Shown here piece by piece: positions 1-6,428 of a stretch of DNA of 12,734 nucleotides; the first letter of the stretch is position 1; every line of letters begins with the position of its first letter. The position numbers and the translations under genes were made by a program. Location of the stretch: NCBI GenBank assembly GCA_035651635.1, contig DASRFK010000041.1, positions 1 to 12,734 on the forward strand. Reading direction: 5' to 3'. Source of the DNA: JANXQE01 sp035651635 (lineage in GTDB: Bacteria > Verrucomicrobiota > Verrucomicrobiia > Limisphaerales > UBA8199). The notes beneath the pieces are model-generated. The model was given only the letters and a program-made list of their open reading frames with translations, did not search any database and had not been told where the DNA came from.

Positions 1-23
1 AGCATCAAAAGGGATCAAGCTGC

Positions 24-44
24 TGGACTACTAAATGGACTACT
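24..44. repeat. Tandem 9-bp direct repeat (TGGACTACT x2)
   Basis: TGGACTACT occurs at 24-32 and again at 36-44, a 12-bp period. It lies beyond the 3' end of the tRNA gene, in a stretch whose frame 1 is open from the window edge to a TGA at 82-84. The period is a multiple of three, so it could be coding (GLLN/GLLR in that frame), but 27 codons are too few to assign to any family. Confidence 0.4.
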
Positions 45-67
45 CCGTGGTTCTCAAGAAGGCATCG

Positions 68-84
68 TCAACGTAAGTCGTTGA
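68..84 (-). terminator. Small hairpin just downstream of tRNA-Arg
   Basis: TCAACG (68-73) and CGTTGA (79-84) form a perfect 6-bp stem with a 5-nt loop, five bases past the encoded CCA of the tRNA. On the minus strand it would lie directly after the mature tRNA and could help end the transcript or direct 3' processing. No T-run follows, so it is not a textbook intrinsic terminator. Confidence 0.25.
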
Positions 85-89
85 TAGAA

Positions 90-166
90 TGGCGCGTCCG
101 GTAGGACTTGAACCTACAACCTTCTGATCCGAAGTCAGAAGCTCTATCCAATTGAGCTACGGACGC
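90..166 (-). tRNA. tRNA-Arg (anticodon TCG)
   Basis: A complete 77-nt cloverleaf reads on the minus strand. The acceptor stem GCGTCCG (166-160) pairs with CGGACGC (100-94), followed by discriminator G (93) and a genomically encoded CCA (92-90). The D arm is GCTC/GAGC. The anticodon stem TCTGA/TCAGA encloses the loop CTTCGGA, giving anticodon TCG, which reads the Arg codon CGA (and CGN by wobble). The T arm is GTAGG/CCTAC with loop TTCAAGT. All stems pair perfectly. A promoter candidate lies about 70 bp upstream, at 237-265. Confidence 0.97.
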
Positions 167-236
167 ACTGGAGAGGCCAGAGCGGCGCGTTCTGCCGGCG
201 GTCTTCTTTGGGCCTCGCGCGGCCTTTCCAGGCGGA

Positions 237-265
237 ACCTTAACTGGCGGGCTGATGCGGGTCAA
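237..265 (-). promoter_or_regulatory. Likely sigma70-type promoter for tRNA-Arg
   Basis: Read on the minus strand, TTGACC (265-260) is followed after exactly 17 nt by TAAGGT (242-237). The -35 box matches five of six consensus bases. The -10 box keeps the important TA...T positions. Transcription would start near 230 and give about 64 nt of leader before the tRNA 5' end, removed by RNase P. It points away from ftsH, so the two genes are divergent. Confidence 0.4.
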
Positions 266-289
266 CTGCTGTAGTCCAAACCCCGACGT

Positions 290-295
290 TAGAAT
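290..295 (+). promoter_or_regulatory. Possible -10 box of ftsH
   Basis: TAGAAT lies about 60 bp upstream of the ftsH start and is the best -10-like hexamer in the gap. No convincing -35 hexamer sits 16-18 bp before it, so this is weak. Confidence 0.2.
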
Positions 296-354
296 CAGCC
301 CTGGACCGATTTCAAAAAAACGGCCTTGGGCGAGGCTGTCACCACGCGAGAGCT

Positions 355-2109
355 ATGAGATATTTCAAAAACGTCAAAGTGGTGGTTGGCATCGGTTTAA
401 TCGTCGGCGGCCTGGCCATGATTCTGGCCTGGTTCCTGCACGTCCCGGCACGGGAAATCAGCCGAGGCGAATTCGAACAATTTCTCACCGCCAATGCCTT
501 GTCCGAACCGGTGGTGGCGCCTTCGGCGTACGGCGGCATCTACCACGTGGCAGGCCGGCATAAGCTCGGCAACAAATCTGAGAAGGTTTACATCACGACC
601 CATTTGGATGAAGGCGAGATCAAGCGCTTGTTCGATCAACGCGGCCTGAAAGTGACCCTGCCAGGTGAAGGGCTGCGCGGACAATGGGTGAGCATTCTTT
701 CCACGGTGAGTGTCGTCGGGCTGGTGGTGGGGCTGATGTATTTCCAAAGTAATCTCGGCCGGGGGAAAAGCGCCCAAGTGCATCAGCGGCCGACGGTCAC
801 CTTCCGCGAGGTCGCGGGGATTGAAGAGGCTAAAGGGGAGGTGCAGGAGGTCGTGGATTTCCTGCGCGATCCCAAGAAATTCCAGCGGCTGGGCGGGAAC
901 CTTCCCAAAGGTGTGCTGCTGATCGGCCCTCCGGGCACCGGCAAAACCATGCTGGCCAAAGCCATCGCCTGCGAAGCCAAAGCGCAGTTCTTCAGCGCGC
1001 ACGGCAGTGACTTTACCGAGGTTTTTGTCGGTGTCGGCGCCAAGCGCGTGCGCCAGCTCTTCAAGATGGCCCACCGCAACAGGCCGGCCATTATTTTCAT
1101 CGATGAAATCGACTGCGTGGGAAAAAACCGCAAATTCGACACTCATGGGGAACATCAGCAGACAATTAACGCGCTGCTTGCCGCCATGGACGGCTTCGAA
1201 AGCAGCCAGGGTATTGTCGTGGTGGCCGCGACCAACCGACCGGAGGATCTGGATCCCGCCTTGTTGCGACCCGGACGTTTCGACCGCAAGGTTTACGTGC
1301 CATTCCCGGATATGAAGGGGCGACGCGCCATCCTCAACACGCACGCGGAAGGCAAACCGATTGTCGACCTCGACAAGGCGCTCGATGTCATTGCCCAAAC
1401 GACACCCGGCATGTCCGGCGCCGACTTGGCGAACCTGTTGAATGAAGCGGCCATTCTCTCAGCTCTGCAGAACGAGTCCCAGATCACCTCCGTTCATCTC
1501 GAATCGGCCCGTGACAAAGTCCGCTTCGGCAAGGAGCGCAAGTCTATGGTCTTGAAGCACAAAGAACGTGAAATGGTCGCTTACCATGAAGCCGGCCATA
1601 CGATTGTCCATCTTCAGACCCATTTGCTGCCGCCGCTCTACAAAGTCAGCATCATTCCGCGCGGCCAGGCGCTCGGGGTCACGACGCTGCTGCCGGATGA
1701 AGACCAGAATCTCCAAAGCAAAAAGTTCCTCCTCGAAGAGCTTTTCGTGCTGATGGGTGGACGCGCGGCCGAGAAGACCTTCTATGATTCGACCACCAAC
1801 GGCGCTGCCGGCGATCTGGACATGGCCCGCAAAATCGCCCGCAAGATGATTCATGAATGGGGCATGGGTGAGAAGCTGTACTATGAACCGGAACAGCGCG
1901 ATGCCGAGGCCGAAATCAACCGGCTCCTGGACACCGCCGATCGCCACGCCTTGGCGACTATCGAATCCCAAAAAGAAGCAACTGACAAGCTGGCCCAAGC
2001 TCTCCTGGCGCGGGAAACACTCACCCGTGACGAAGTGCTTGAATTGTTAGATCTAACGACCGATCCGACGTGTAGCGCCTCCGCGGACCGTTGCCTGGCG
2101 GCGGTTTGA
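355..2109 (+). CDS. ftsH: ATP-dependent zinc metalloprotease, FtsH/HflB family (short, divergent)
   Basis: Membrane-bound AAA+ protease that unfolds and degrades membrane and some soluble proteins, normally as a hexamer. The 584-residue product has a membrane segment at about 10-29, an extracytoplasmic part, and a second membrane segment at about 111-130. The AAA+ module follows: Walker A GPPGTGKT (191-198), pore motif FVG (224-226), Walker B IIFIDEID (246-253), and second region of homology with Arg-finger candidates R308 and R311. The protease domain has HEAGH (411-415) and a likely third zinc ligand D487 (GAAGDLDMA). It is shorter than E. coli FtsH (about 644 residues). The usual glycine-rich segment after Walker B is replaced by KNRKFDTHGEHQQT, and the C-terminal tail is short, so this may be a paralogue rather than the main FtsH. 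The ATG at 355 is chosen because it precedes the first membrane segment; only GAGAG at 348-352 resembles a ribosome site. Confidence 0.95.
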   Translation: MRYFKNVKVVVGIGLIVGGLAMILAWFLHVPAREISRGEFEQFLTANALSEPVVAPSAYGGIYHVAGRHKLGNKSEKVYITTHLDEGEIKRLFDQRGLKVTLPGEGLRGQWVSILSTVSVVGLVVGLMYFQSNLGRGKSAQVHQRPTVTFREVAGIEEAKGEVQEVVDFLRDPKKFQRLGGNLPKGVLLIGPPGTGKTMLAKAIACEAKAQFFSAHGSDFTEVFVGVGAKRVRQLFKMAHRNRPAIIFIDEIDCVGKNRKFDTHGEHQQTINALLAAMDGFESSQGIVVVAATNRPEDLDPALLRPGRFDRKVYVPFPDMKGRRAILNTHAEGKPIVDLDKALDVIAQTTPGMSGADLANLLNEAAILSALQNESQITSVHLESARDKVRFGKERKSMVLKHKEREMVAYHEAGHTIVHLQTHLLPPLYKVSIIPRGQALGVTTLLPDEDQNLQSKKFLLEELFVLMGGRAAEKTFYDSTTNGAAGDLDMARKIARKMIHEWGMGEKLYYEPEQRDAEAEINRLLDTADRHALATIESQKEATDKLAQALLARETLTRDEVLELLDLTTDPTCSASADRCLAAV

Positions 2110-2464
2110 ACCGCAAGTCAGCGACGATCGATCCGCTTTACCGGGACCAGGAAGGACGATTCGCCCCAGCGTTGGAGCACAACCCGATGGCGCTTCAAGG
2201 AACGGTTCGGCCAGGATGGAGGTTTTGACGGAAAAAGGCGCCGGGCCGACAACCTGACGTCATTGTAAACGACCGTGAACGAGTGAGGTGGGCGACCGGT
2301 CTGCCAAGATGGCGCAACGCTCTGGAGGGCTGCCCCCTGTTGCCAACAGTTCATGCTTATATGACGCATGAGAATGGCTTTTGGTTTCCGAAAAAATGGA
2401 ACACCACTCGAGTTTCCCGCTGAAAGCCGGGACTCCGAACTTGCGAGCAGGCTGAAAGTCTCCG
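2110..2464. other. Intergenic region between convergent genes
   Basis: These 355 bp lie between the ends of ftsH and the sugar dehydrogenase. A 5-bp hairpin (GCGGT/ACCGC, 2101-2114) spans the ftsH stop but has no T-run. A 6-bp inverted repeat TCATGC/GCATGA lies at 2351-2371. On the minus strand a T6 run (2391-2396) follows the dehydrogenase by about 70 nt, with only weak pairing before it. A minus-strand 83-codon frame (2118-2369) exists, but I recognise nothing in it and it lacks a clear ribosome site. I see no gene I can support here. Confidence 0.5.
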
Positions 2465-3724
2465 CTACTCGCGCACGCCCCAGGGATCAAATAATCTCGC
2501 GAATCTCGGCAGGGCGGCCGTTTTGTACTCAGGCCAAGGACAGCAGATGAGGACGGCTTTAACGCGTTTCTCCGACTTGAGTTTGGCGAGATCGCTCAAT
2601 ACTTCAAATTGCAACAAGCTCGGGCTGTTTTGAGTCGTGGCGGCACAATCATGCACGAGGACCCGGCAGCCCCCGCTTTTCAGCACCTTGGCAACATGGA
2701 GGCCGGCGGATTCCTCGACGATGTAAGTTCCTGGTCGGTATGCCATTCCCAGCACGACCGCAGTGTCGCCCGGCTTCAGACAGGCTTGGGCCTGCTCGGC
2801 GAGTCGTTGATTGGCTAGCTGATTCACCGCGTCCGTGGCATCGGCCAGGGCGGCGCTCAAGCCGACCTGCTTGGCGGCGTAAGATACCAGCCGGTTATCG
2901 CGCGGGAAACACGGTCCGCCGTAACTGAGGCCGGCGCGCAGGTACTTTTTGCCAATTCGGGAGTCCGCGCCGATCGCATCGAGGATGGAATGAACGTCGG
3001 TATCCTCGTATTGTTCAGCAATCATGCGCAACTGATTGGTGAAGCTGATTTTCATCGTAATGTAGCTGTTGACTGAAATCTTGGCCAACTCGGCGCTGGT
3101 AATCGACATGCGGGCAATGGTGGGCCGATTCGTGTTGTACTGGGCATAGAGTTTGGCCAGCAGGTCGCCGCTGCGCTCGTCCGATTCACCGATGAGGACC
3201 ACGTCTGGTTCGAGCAATCCGCGAATCACATTGCCCAGCGCGATGAATTCGGGGTTGTAACAAAATCCGAATTTTTTGCCGCAAGCGCCCCCGATTTGCT
3301 GTTCGAGCATTGGGATGATGACTTTTCGGCAAGCGCTCGGAGTGGTCGTCGAGCTGACCACGAACAAGTGAGTCTTTTTACCGGCTTCCTTGACAGCTTG
3401 CGCAATCGGCTGCAAGGCGCGCATAAGAAATTCATTCGAGAAGCTTCCGTCGGGCAGGCTGGGCGAGGGCACGATCACAAAAGAGGCATCGGTCTCAACC
3501 GCGTCGCGCGCCTGCGTCGTCGCGCGCAGCCGGCTTTTGGCTTCGGCAACCGTTTCGGCGAGTAGTGGTTCGTCCAGGGGCGGCTGGCCGGCATTGACCT
3601 TTCGCACGACCTCAGGGTTATTATCAATGCCCAGGACCTCGAATCCGCGCTGGGCGAATGTGGCGGCCATGCACGCCCCGAGCTTGCCCAAGCCGACCAC
3701 CGAAAGCCGTTTTAAACTCAACAT
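2465..3724 (-). CDS. Nucleotide-sugar dehydrogenase (UDP-glucose 6-dehydrogenase family)
   Basis: NAD-dependent four-electron oxidation of a UDP-sugar to a UDP-uronic acid (UDP-glucose to UDP-glucuronate in the best-known members), a cytoplasmic step feeding surface polysaccharides. The 419-residue product begins with a Rossmann motif GLGKLG (11-16), followed by the IDNN segment at the end of strand 2. The mid region has NPEFIALG, then a helix with AKISVNSYITMKISFTNQ. The catalytic cysteine is C272 in GGPCFPRD, with D276 also conserved. A C-terminal UDP-binding domain is present ('LGMAYRPGTYIVEESAG'). The usual E-F-L-R-E segment reads E-F-I-A-L, so a Glu that assists catalysis in Streptococcus UGDH seems missing; the substrate may not be UDP-glucose. 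An in-frame ATG at 3739 would add MLRAS. GAGG sits just before it, so the start is uncertain by 15 bp. Confidence 0.9.
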   Translation of the reverse strand: MLSLKRLSVVGLGKLGACMAATFAQRGFEVLGIDNNPEVVRKVNAGQPPLDEPLLAETVAEAKSRLRATTQARDAVETDASFVIVPSPSLPDGSFSNEFLMRALQPIAQAVKEAGKKTHLFVVSSTTTPSACRKVIIPMLEQQIGGACGKKFGFCYNPEFIALGNVIRGLLEPDVVLIGESDERSGDLLAKLYAQYNTNRPTIARMSITSAELAKISVNSYITMKISFTNQLRMIAEQYEDTDVHSILDAIGADSRIGKKYLRAGLSYGGPCFPRDNRLVSYAAKQVGLSAALADATDAVNQLANQRLAEQAQACLKPGDTAVVLGMAYRPGTYIVEESAGLHVAKVLKSGGCRVLVHDCAATTQNSPSLLQFEVLSDLAKLKSEKRVKAVLICCPWPEYKTAALPRFARLFDPWGVRE

Positions 3725-3816
3725 AGAAGCGCGCAGCATCCTCAAACAAAAATTCGAGTGCAAGTTATTTGCCCAGCGCCGCGCCGAGGGCCCGCCCGGC
3801 GACGTCGATTTAGCTC

Positions 3817-3844
3817 GTATCGCACACTTTCCAGGCTGCGATAC
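3817..3844. promoter_or_regulatory. Perfect 8-bp dyad between divergent genes (operator or hairpin)
   Basis: GTATCGCA (3817-3824) and TGCGATAC (3837-3844) are perfect inverted repeats around a 12-nt centre. They lie 93 bp upstream of the dehydrogenase start, in the 306-bp divergent gap (3725-4030) before the HIT gene. No T-run follows on either strand, which speaks against a terminator. The position suits a protein-binding operator or a leader hairpin. I see no gene in the gap. Confidence 0.35.
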
Positions 3845-3872
3845 CGCACGGCTGGACACAGTTAAATCCGAG

Positions 3873-3926
3873 CCCGCAAATCGCAAATCGTGAACTCGAA
3901 TCCGCGGTCGCCCCGAATTTGCGGGG
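3873..3926. repeat. Nested inverted and direct repeats (CCCGCAAAT / ATTTGCGGG)
   Basis: CCCGCAAAT (3873-3881) is inverted perfectly as ATTTGCGGG (3917-3925) 35 bp later. The left arm overlaps a direct repeat GCAAATC GCAAATC (3876-3889). The right arm also forms its own small hairpin CCCCG-AATTTG-CGGGG (3911-3926). This could be an operator array or a short intergenic repeat; I cannot tell which. Confidence 0.35.
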
Positions 3927-4030
3927 AAATCTTTAGGCGAACACACCCCAGCGACCCGCAAAGCCCGCCCCCGAAACCCGGCCAGCGGTTTCGGTTGACG
4001 AGCGCGGGCGCGAGCCCGAGTTTTACACTC

Positions 4031-4375
4031 ATGAGTAAAACCCTGTTTGAGAAAATCTGCGCGCGCGAAGTTCCGGCCGCCATTGTTTACGAGGATGATC
4101 TGGTGCTGGCCTTTCGGGATATCAAGCCCCAGGCGCCGGTTCATGTCCTGCTCGTGCCGAAAAAGCCCATTCCCCGGATCGCCGAAGCCAAGCCGCAAGA
4201 CCATCAAGTCCTCGGGCACTTGTTACTCAAGGCGGCCGAGGTGGCCGAAAAGTTGGGCCTGACCAAGTCGGGGTTTCGGTTGGTGTTTAACAATGGACCT
4301 GATGCCGGCGAGGCCGTCCCGCATTTGCACTGCCATATTATCGGCGGACGACAGCTCGGCTGGCCGCCAGGATGA
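4031..4375 (+). CDS. HIT-domain protein, HINT-like nucleotide hydrolase
   Basis: Cytoplasmic histidine-triad protein of the HINT branch, which hydrolyses purine nucleoside phosphoramidates and aminoacyl-adenylates; the in-vivo substrate is unknown. The 114 residues match the family's usual compact size. The N-terminus 'LFEKICAREVPAAIVYEDDLVLAFRDI' and the mid segment 'PVHVLLVPKKPIP' are typical. The triad is H98-L-H100-C-H102, with H100 expected to be the nucleophile. The end GGRQLGWPPG is the HINT C-terminal signature. The ATG at 4031 is chosen because homology starts there; the frame stays open upstream to about 3890 without family-like sequence. No Shine-Dalgarno site is visible, so translation may be leaderless or SD-independent: TTGACG at 3995-4000 could be a -35 box placing the transcript start near the ATG, but no good -10 follows. 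It is transcribed away from the sugar dehydrogenase. Confidence 0.93.
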   Translation: MSKTLFEKICAREVPAAIVYEDDLVLAFRDIKPQAPVHVLLVPKKPIPRIAEAKPQDHQVLGHLLLKAAEVAEKLGLTKSGFRLVFNNGPDAGEAVPHLHCHIIGGRQLGWPPG

Positions 4376-4387
4376 AGAGTTTCAGGT

Positions 4388-4417
4388 AAAAAGCGGCCCG
4401 GTATGCACCGAGCCGCT
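4388..4417 (-). terminator. Rho-independent terminator reading leftward
   Basis: AGCGGC-C-CGGT (4392-4402) pairs with ACCG-A-GCCGCT (4407-4417) around the loop ATGC: ten pairs with one C/A mismatch. On the minus strand the stem is followed by a run of five T (4392-4388). On the plus strand the next bases are CAACCC, so termination should be minus-directed. No minus-strand protein gene lies to the right, which is why I propose an sRNA. Confidence 0.55.
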
Positions 4418-4483
4418 CAACCCAACTGAACCAGCTACCATGAAAAGCGGGGCAGCTCCGTACCGTTTTATTAGCTGCCCCCA
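4388..4483 (-). ncRNA. Candidate small RNA on the minus strand
   Basis: On the minus strand a TATAAC box (4495-4490) would start transcription near 4483. The first feature is a perfect 9-bp hairpin, GGGGCAGCT/AGCTGCCCC (arms 4481-4473 and 4457-4449, 15-nt loop), followed by GC and four T. A linker of about 25 nt comes next, then a 10-bp hairpin with one mismatch (4417-4392) ending in a T-run. The result is an RNA of about 95 nt with hairpin, linker and terminator, the layout of many bacterial sRNAs. No -35 box is visible, and I do not recognise a known RNA family. The alternative is a structured 3' region of the HIT mRNA. Confidence 0.35.
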
Positions 4484-4489
4484 GGCAGT

Positions 4490-4495
4490 GTTATA
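4490..4495 (-). promoter_or_regulatory. -10 box of the candidate sRNA
   Basis: TATAAC on the minus strand matches five of six -10 consensus bases and sits just upstream of the first hairpin. No -35 match occurs 16-18 bp upstream. Confidence 0.25.
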
Positions 4496-4512
4496 AGAAC
4501 CCAACCTCTTTT

Positions 4513-4526
4513 CGGACGCGCGTCCG
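4513..4526. promoter_or_regulatory. Perfect 14-bp palindrome upstream of the unknown membrane gene
   Basis: CGGACGCGCGTCCG is fully self-complementary. It lies 61 bp before the start of the plus-strand gene at 4588. It could be an operator, or a 5-bp hairpin with a GCGC loop followed by ATTTTATT (4531-4538), i.e. a weak plus-strand terminator for the HIT gene. Confidence 0.3.
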
Positions 4527-4587
4527 CGCGATTTTATTCGAAGCTTGCCAAATAGTCCTTCGCGGGCAAGGTACTGCGTGGAACCGT

Positions 4588-5400
4588 ATGACGTCCTCCG
4601 AGGGTCCGGCACCCACTGATGCACAGCCCCCGCCACGGCCTGGAGCGGGCAGTTCCCGGGCTTGGCCGATTACCTGGATCGCGATTGTGGCGCTCATGGT
4701 GGGCGGCGGACTCTACGTTTTTAAATCCTGCCGCGATTTGCCGGGCGAAACGCTGGAAAAAAGCGGCAAACTGGTCCAATCGATCGGACAACAGGTCCTG
4801 CAAGTGGCCAGCGCCTTCAGGCAAGGTACGATCACCACCACTTTCACCAGTTATGCCACCACCCTAAGCGGCAGCCAGTACCTGCAGTTTGCCACCCTCT
4901 CCCAACGCGAGACTTTTACCCGTACCGATGAATCAAGTTTGCTCTTCGGGTACATCCCTTTGCCGGACGTCATCGTCGAGGCTTCCGCTCCGGTGACCTA
5001 CACGTATTATTTGGATCTGAATGCGTCGTGGGATTTTGTCCTGCGGGACGGGGTCATTTGGGTCACCGCGCCGGATATCAAATTCAACAAACCGGCGCTG
5101 GATGTCTCCCACATTACGTATGAAGTCAAAAAAGACAGCCATTTCCGCAACACCTCCGAAGCAATGGAAAACCTGCGCAGTTCGATGACCTGGATGTGCT
5201 ACCAGAAAGCCAAGGCCAACATCGAACTGGTGCGCGAGACCGGCCGCAAACAGACGGAAAGTTTCGTCGAGAACTGGCTGGCGAAATCTTTTGCGGATGG
5301 CAAAAAGTACCCCGTGAAAGTCCGCTTCCGCAACGAAAAGTCCGCCTCAGCGCCAGTTACTCCCGCTAATGGTGATAATGCCCCGGGATTTTCCCGTTGA
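4588..5400 (+). CDS. Unrecognised single-pass membrane protein, possibly DUF4230-like
   Basis: The 270-residue product has a short Pro/Ala-rich N-terminus, one membrane helix at about 27-45, and a large remainder expected outside the cytoplasm or anchored at the inner membrane. The central part looks like a beta-rich domain ('VTYTYYLDLNASWDFVLRDG', then 'IWVTAPDIKF'). An amphipathic helical stretch follows (about 190-240). This order resembles DUF4230 proteins, whose function is not known, but the match is from memory of the pattern and is tentative. It ends 33 bp before galE and reads in the same direction, so the two are probably co-transcribed. The ATG at 4588 is the first that includes the membrane helix; there is no good Shine-Dalgarno site. 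I do not assign a function. Confidence 0.75.
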   Translation: MTSSEGPAPTDAQPPPRPGAGSSRAWPITWIAIVALMVGGGLYVFKSCRDLPGETLEKSGKLVQSIGQQVLQVASAFRQGTITTTFTSYATTLSGSQYLQFATLSQRETFTRTDESSLLFGYIPLPDVIVEASAPVTYTYYLDLNASWDFVLRDGVIWVTAPDIKFNKPALDVSHITYEVKKDSHFRNTSEAMENLRSSMTWMCYQKAKANIELVRETGRKQTESFVENWLAKSFADGKKYPVKVRFRNEKSASAPVTPANGDNAPGFSR

Positions 5401-5433
5401 GTCAGCACCCGGCCCCGTTTAGGTTAGCGCCGA

Positions 5434-6405
5434 ATGAAGGTGCTTGTGACAGGCGGCGCGGGCTATATCGGATCAGTGTGCGCGGAGGAGTTGCTCAAGG
5501 CCGGACACGACGTCACGATATATGACAATCTCAGCGAGGGACACCGTTCGGCGGTGGACCCGCGCGCGCGTTTTATTCTCGGGCGTCCGGAAGCCGAGGG
5601 AGACATCCTCAAGGCGGTCCAAAGCGCTGAACCGGAGGCGATCCTGCACTTCGCGGCCAACGCCCTGGTGGGCGAATCCATGACGCACCCCGGAAAATAT
5701 TTTGGCAATAATGTGTGCAATGGATTGAAGTTGTTGGAGGCCGCCCGGACTGCCGGTGTGAAGAAATTCGTGTTCAGTTCGACGTGTGCCACCTACGGAC
5801 CACCGGATCGTGTACCGATGACGGAGGATTTGCCGCAACGCCCGATCAATCCCTACGGTGAGTCGAAGCTGATGTTCGAGCGGATGCTGCATTGGTATGG
5901 GCAGTTGCACGGACTGGAATTCGTCGCTTTCAGGTATTTCAACGCCGCCGGCGCCACCCAACGTTATGGCGAGCATCATCGCACCGAAACCCACCTCATA
6001 CCCAACGTGCTTAAGGTGCCTCTGGGCCAGGCAAAGCAATGCGAGATTTACGGCACCGATTACCCGACGCCGGACGGCACCTGCATTCGGGACTACATCC
6101 ATATAGTGGACCTGGCTCAGGCGCATATTCTGGCGTTGCAACCAGGCAAAAGAGGTTTTTTCAATCTGGGCAACGGAGATGGTTACTCGGTTCGGGAAGT
6201 GATCCAGACCTGTGAAAAGGTTGCGGGCTGCAAAATCCCGGCGGTCGAGCGTCCGCGACGGCCGGGTGACCCGCCGAAACTGGTGGCCTCGGCCGCCAAG
6301 GCTATTCAAGAGCTTGGCTGGAAACCTGCTTACCCTAAGCTTCAAGACATTGTCGCCACGGCGTGGGCCTGGCATCAAAAACATCCAAACGGATATCCGG
6401 ACTGA
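5434..6405 (+). CDS. galE: UDP-glucose 4-epimerase
   Basis: Cytoplasmic NAD-dependent enzyme that interconverts UDP-glucose and UDP-galactose, for the Leloir pathway and for galactose-containing surface glycans. The 323-residue product is an extended short-chain dehydrogenase. It has the NAD motif GGAGYIG (7-13), the IYDNLS segment with D31 for the adenosine ribose, LHFAA (71-75), the active-site stretch FSSTCATYG with T117 at the usual Ser position, and Y141 and K145 in YGESK. The RYFNAAGA segment and the 'DYPTPDGTCIRDYIHIVDLA' substrate region are typical of GalE rather than of other epimerases. Length is slightly below the usual 330-340. It lies between the membrane protein (33 bp) and the REC-Hpt-REC gene (23 bp), which suggests an operon. 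Activity on UDP-GlcNAc cannot be excluded. Confidence 0.94.
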   Translation: MKVLVTGGAGYIGSVCAEELLKAGHDVTIYDNLSEGHRSAVDPRARFILGRPEAEGDILKAVQSAEPEAILHFAANALVGESMTHPGKYFGNNVCNGLKLLEAARTAGVKKFVFSSTCATYGPPDRVPMTEDLPQRPINPYGESKLMFERMLHWYGQLHGLEFVAFRYFNAAGATQRYGEHHRTETHLIPNVLKVPLGQAKQCEIYGTDYPTPDGTCIRDYIHIVDLAQAHILALQPGKRGFFNLGNGDGYSVREVIQTCEKVAGCKIPAVERPRRPGDPPKLVASAAKAIQELGWKPAYPKLQDIVATAWAWHQKHPNGYPD

Positions 6406-6428
6406 TACCTGAGCAAGATCCAAGCCCC

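Noticed and set aside
397..1398. 333-codon open frame on the minus strand inside ftsH
   Set aside because: It is antisense to strongly conserved FtsH motifs, resembles no family, and is explained by the codon bias of the plus-strand gene.
2118..2369. 83-codon minus-strand frame after ftsH
   Set aside because: No ribosome site, no known family and no conserved pattern; kept only as a remark on the intergenic region.
3725..4219. N-terminal extension of the sugar dehydrogenase by 160 residues
   Set aside because: The frame is open, but the extension is unlike any family, would overlap the HIT gene on the other strand, and the Rossmann fold starts properly at the Met at 3724.
4440..4496. 18-residue plus-strand frame (MKSGAAPYRF...) over the second hairpin after the HIT gene
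   Set aside because: No ribosome site, and the sequence is dictated by the inverted repeat; the RNA-structure reading is better.
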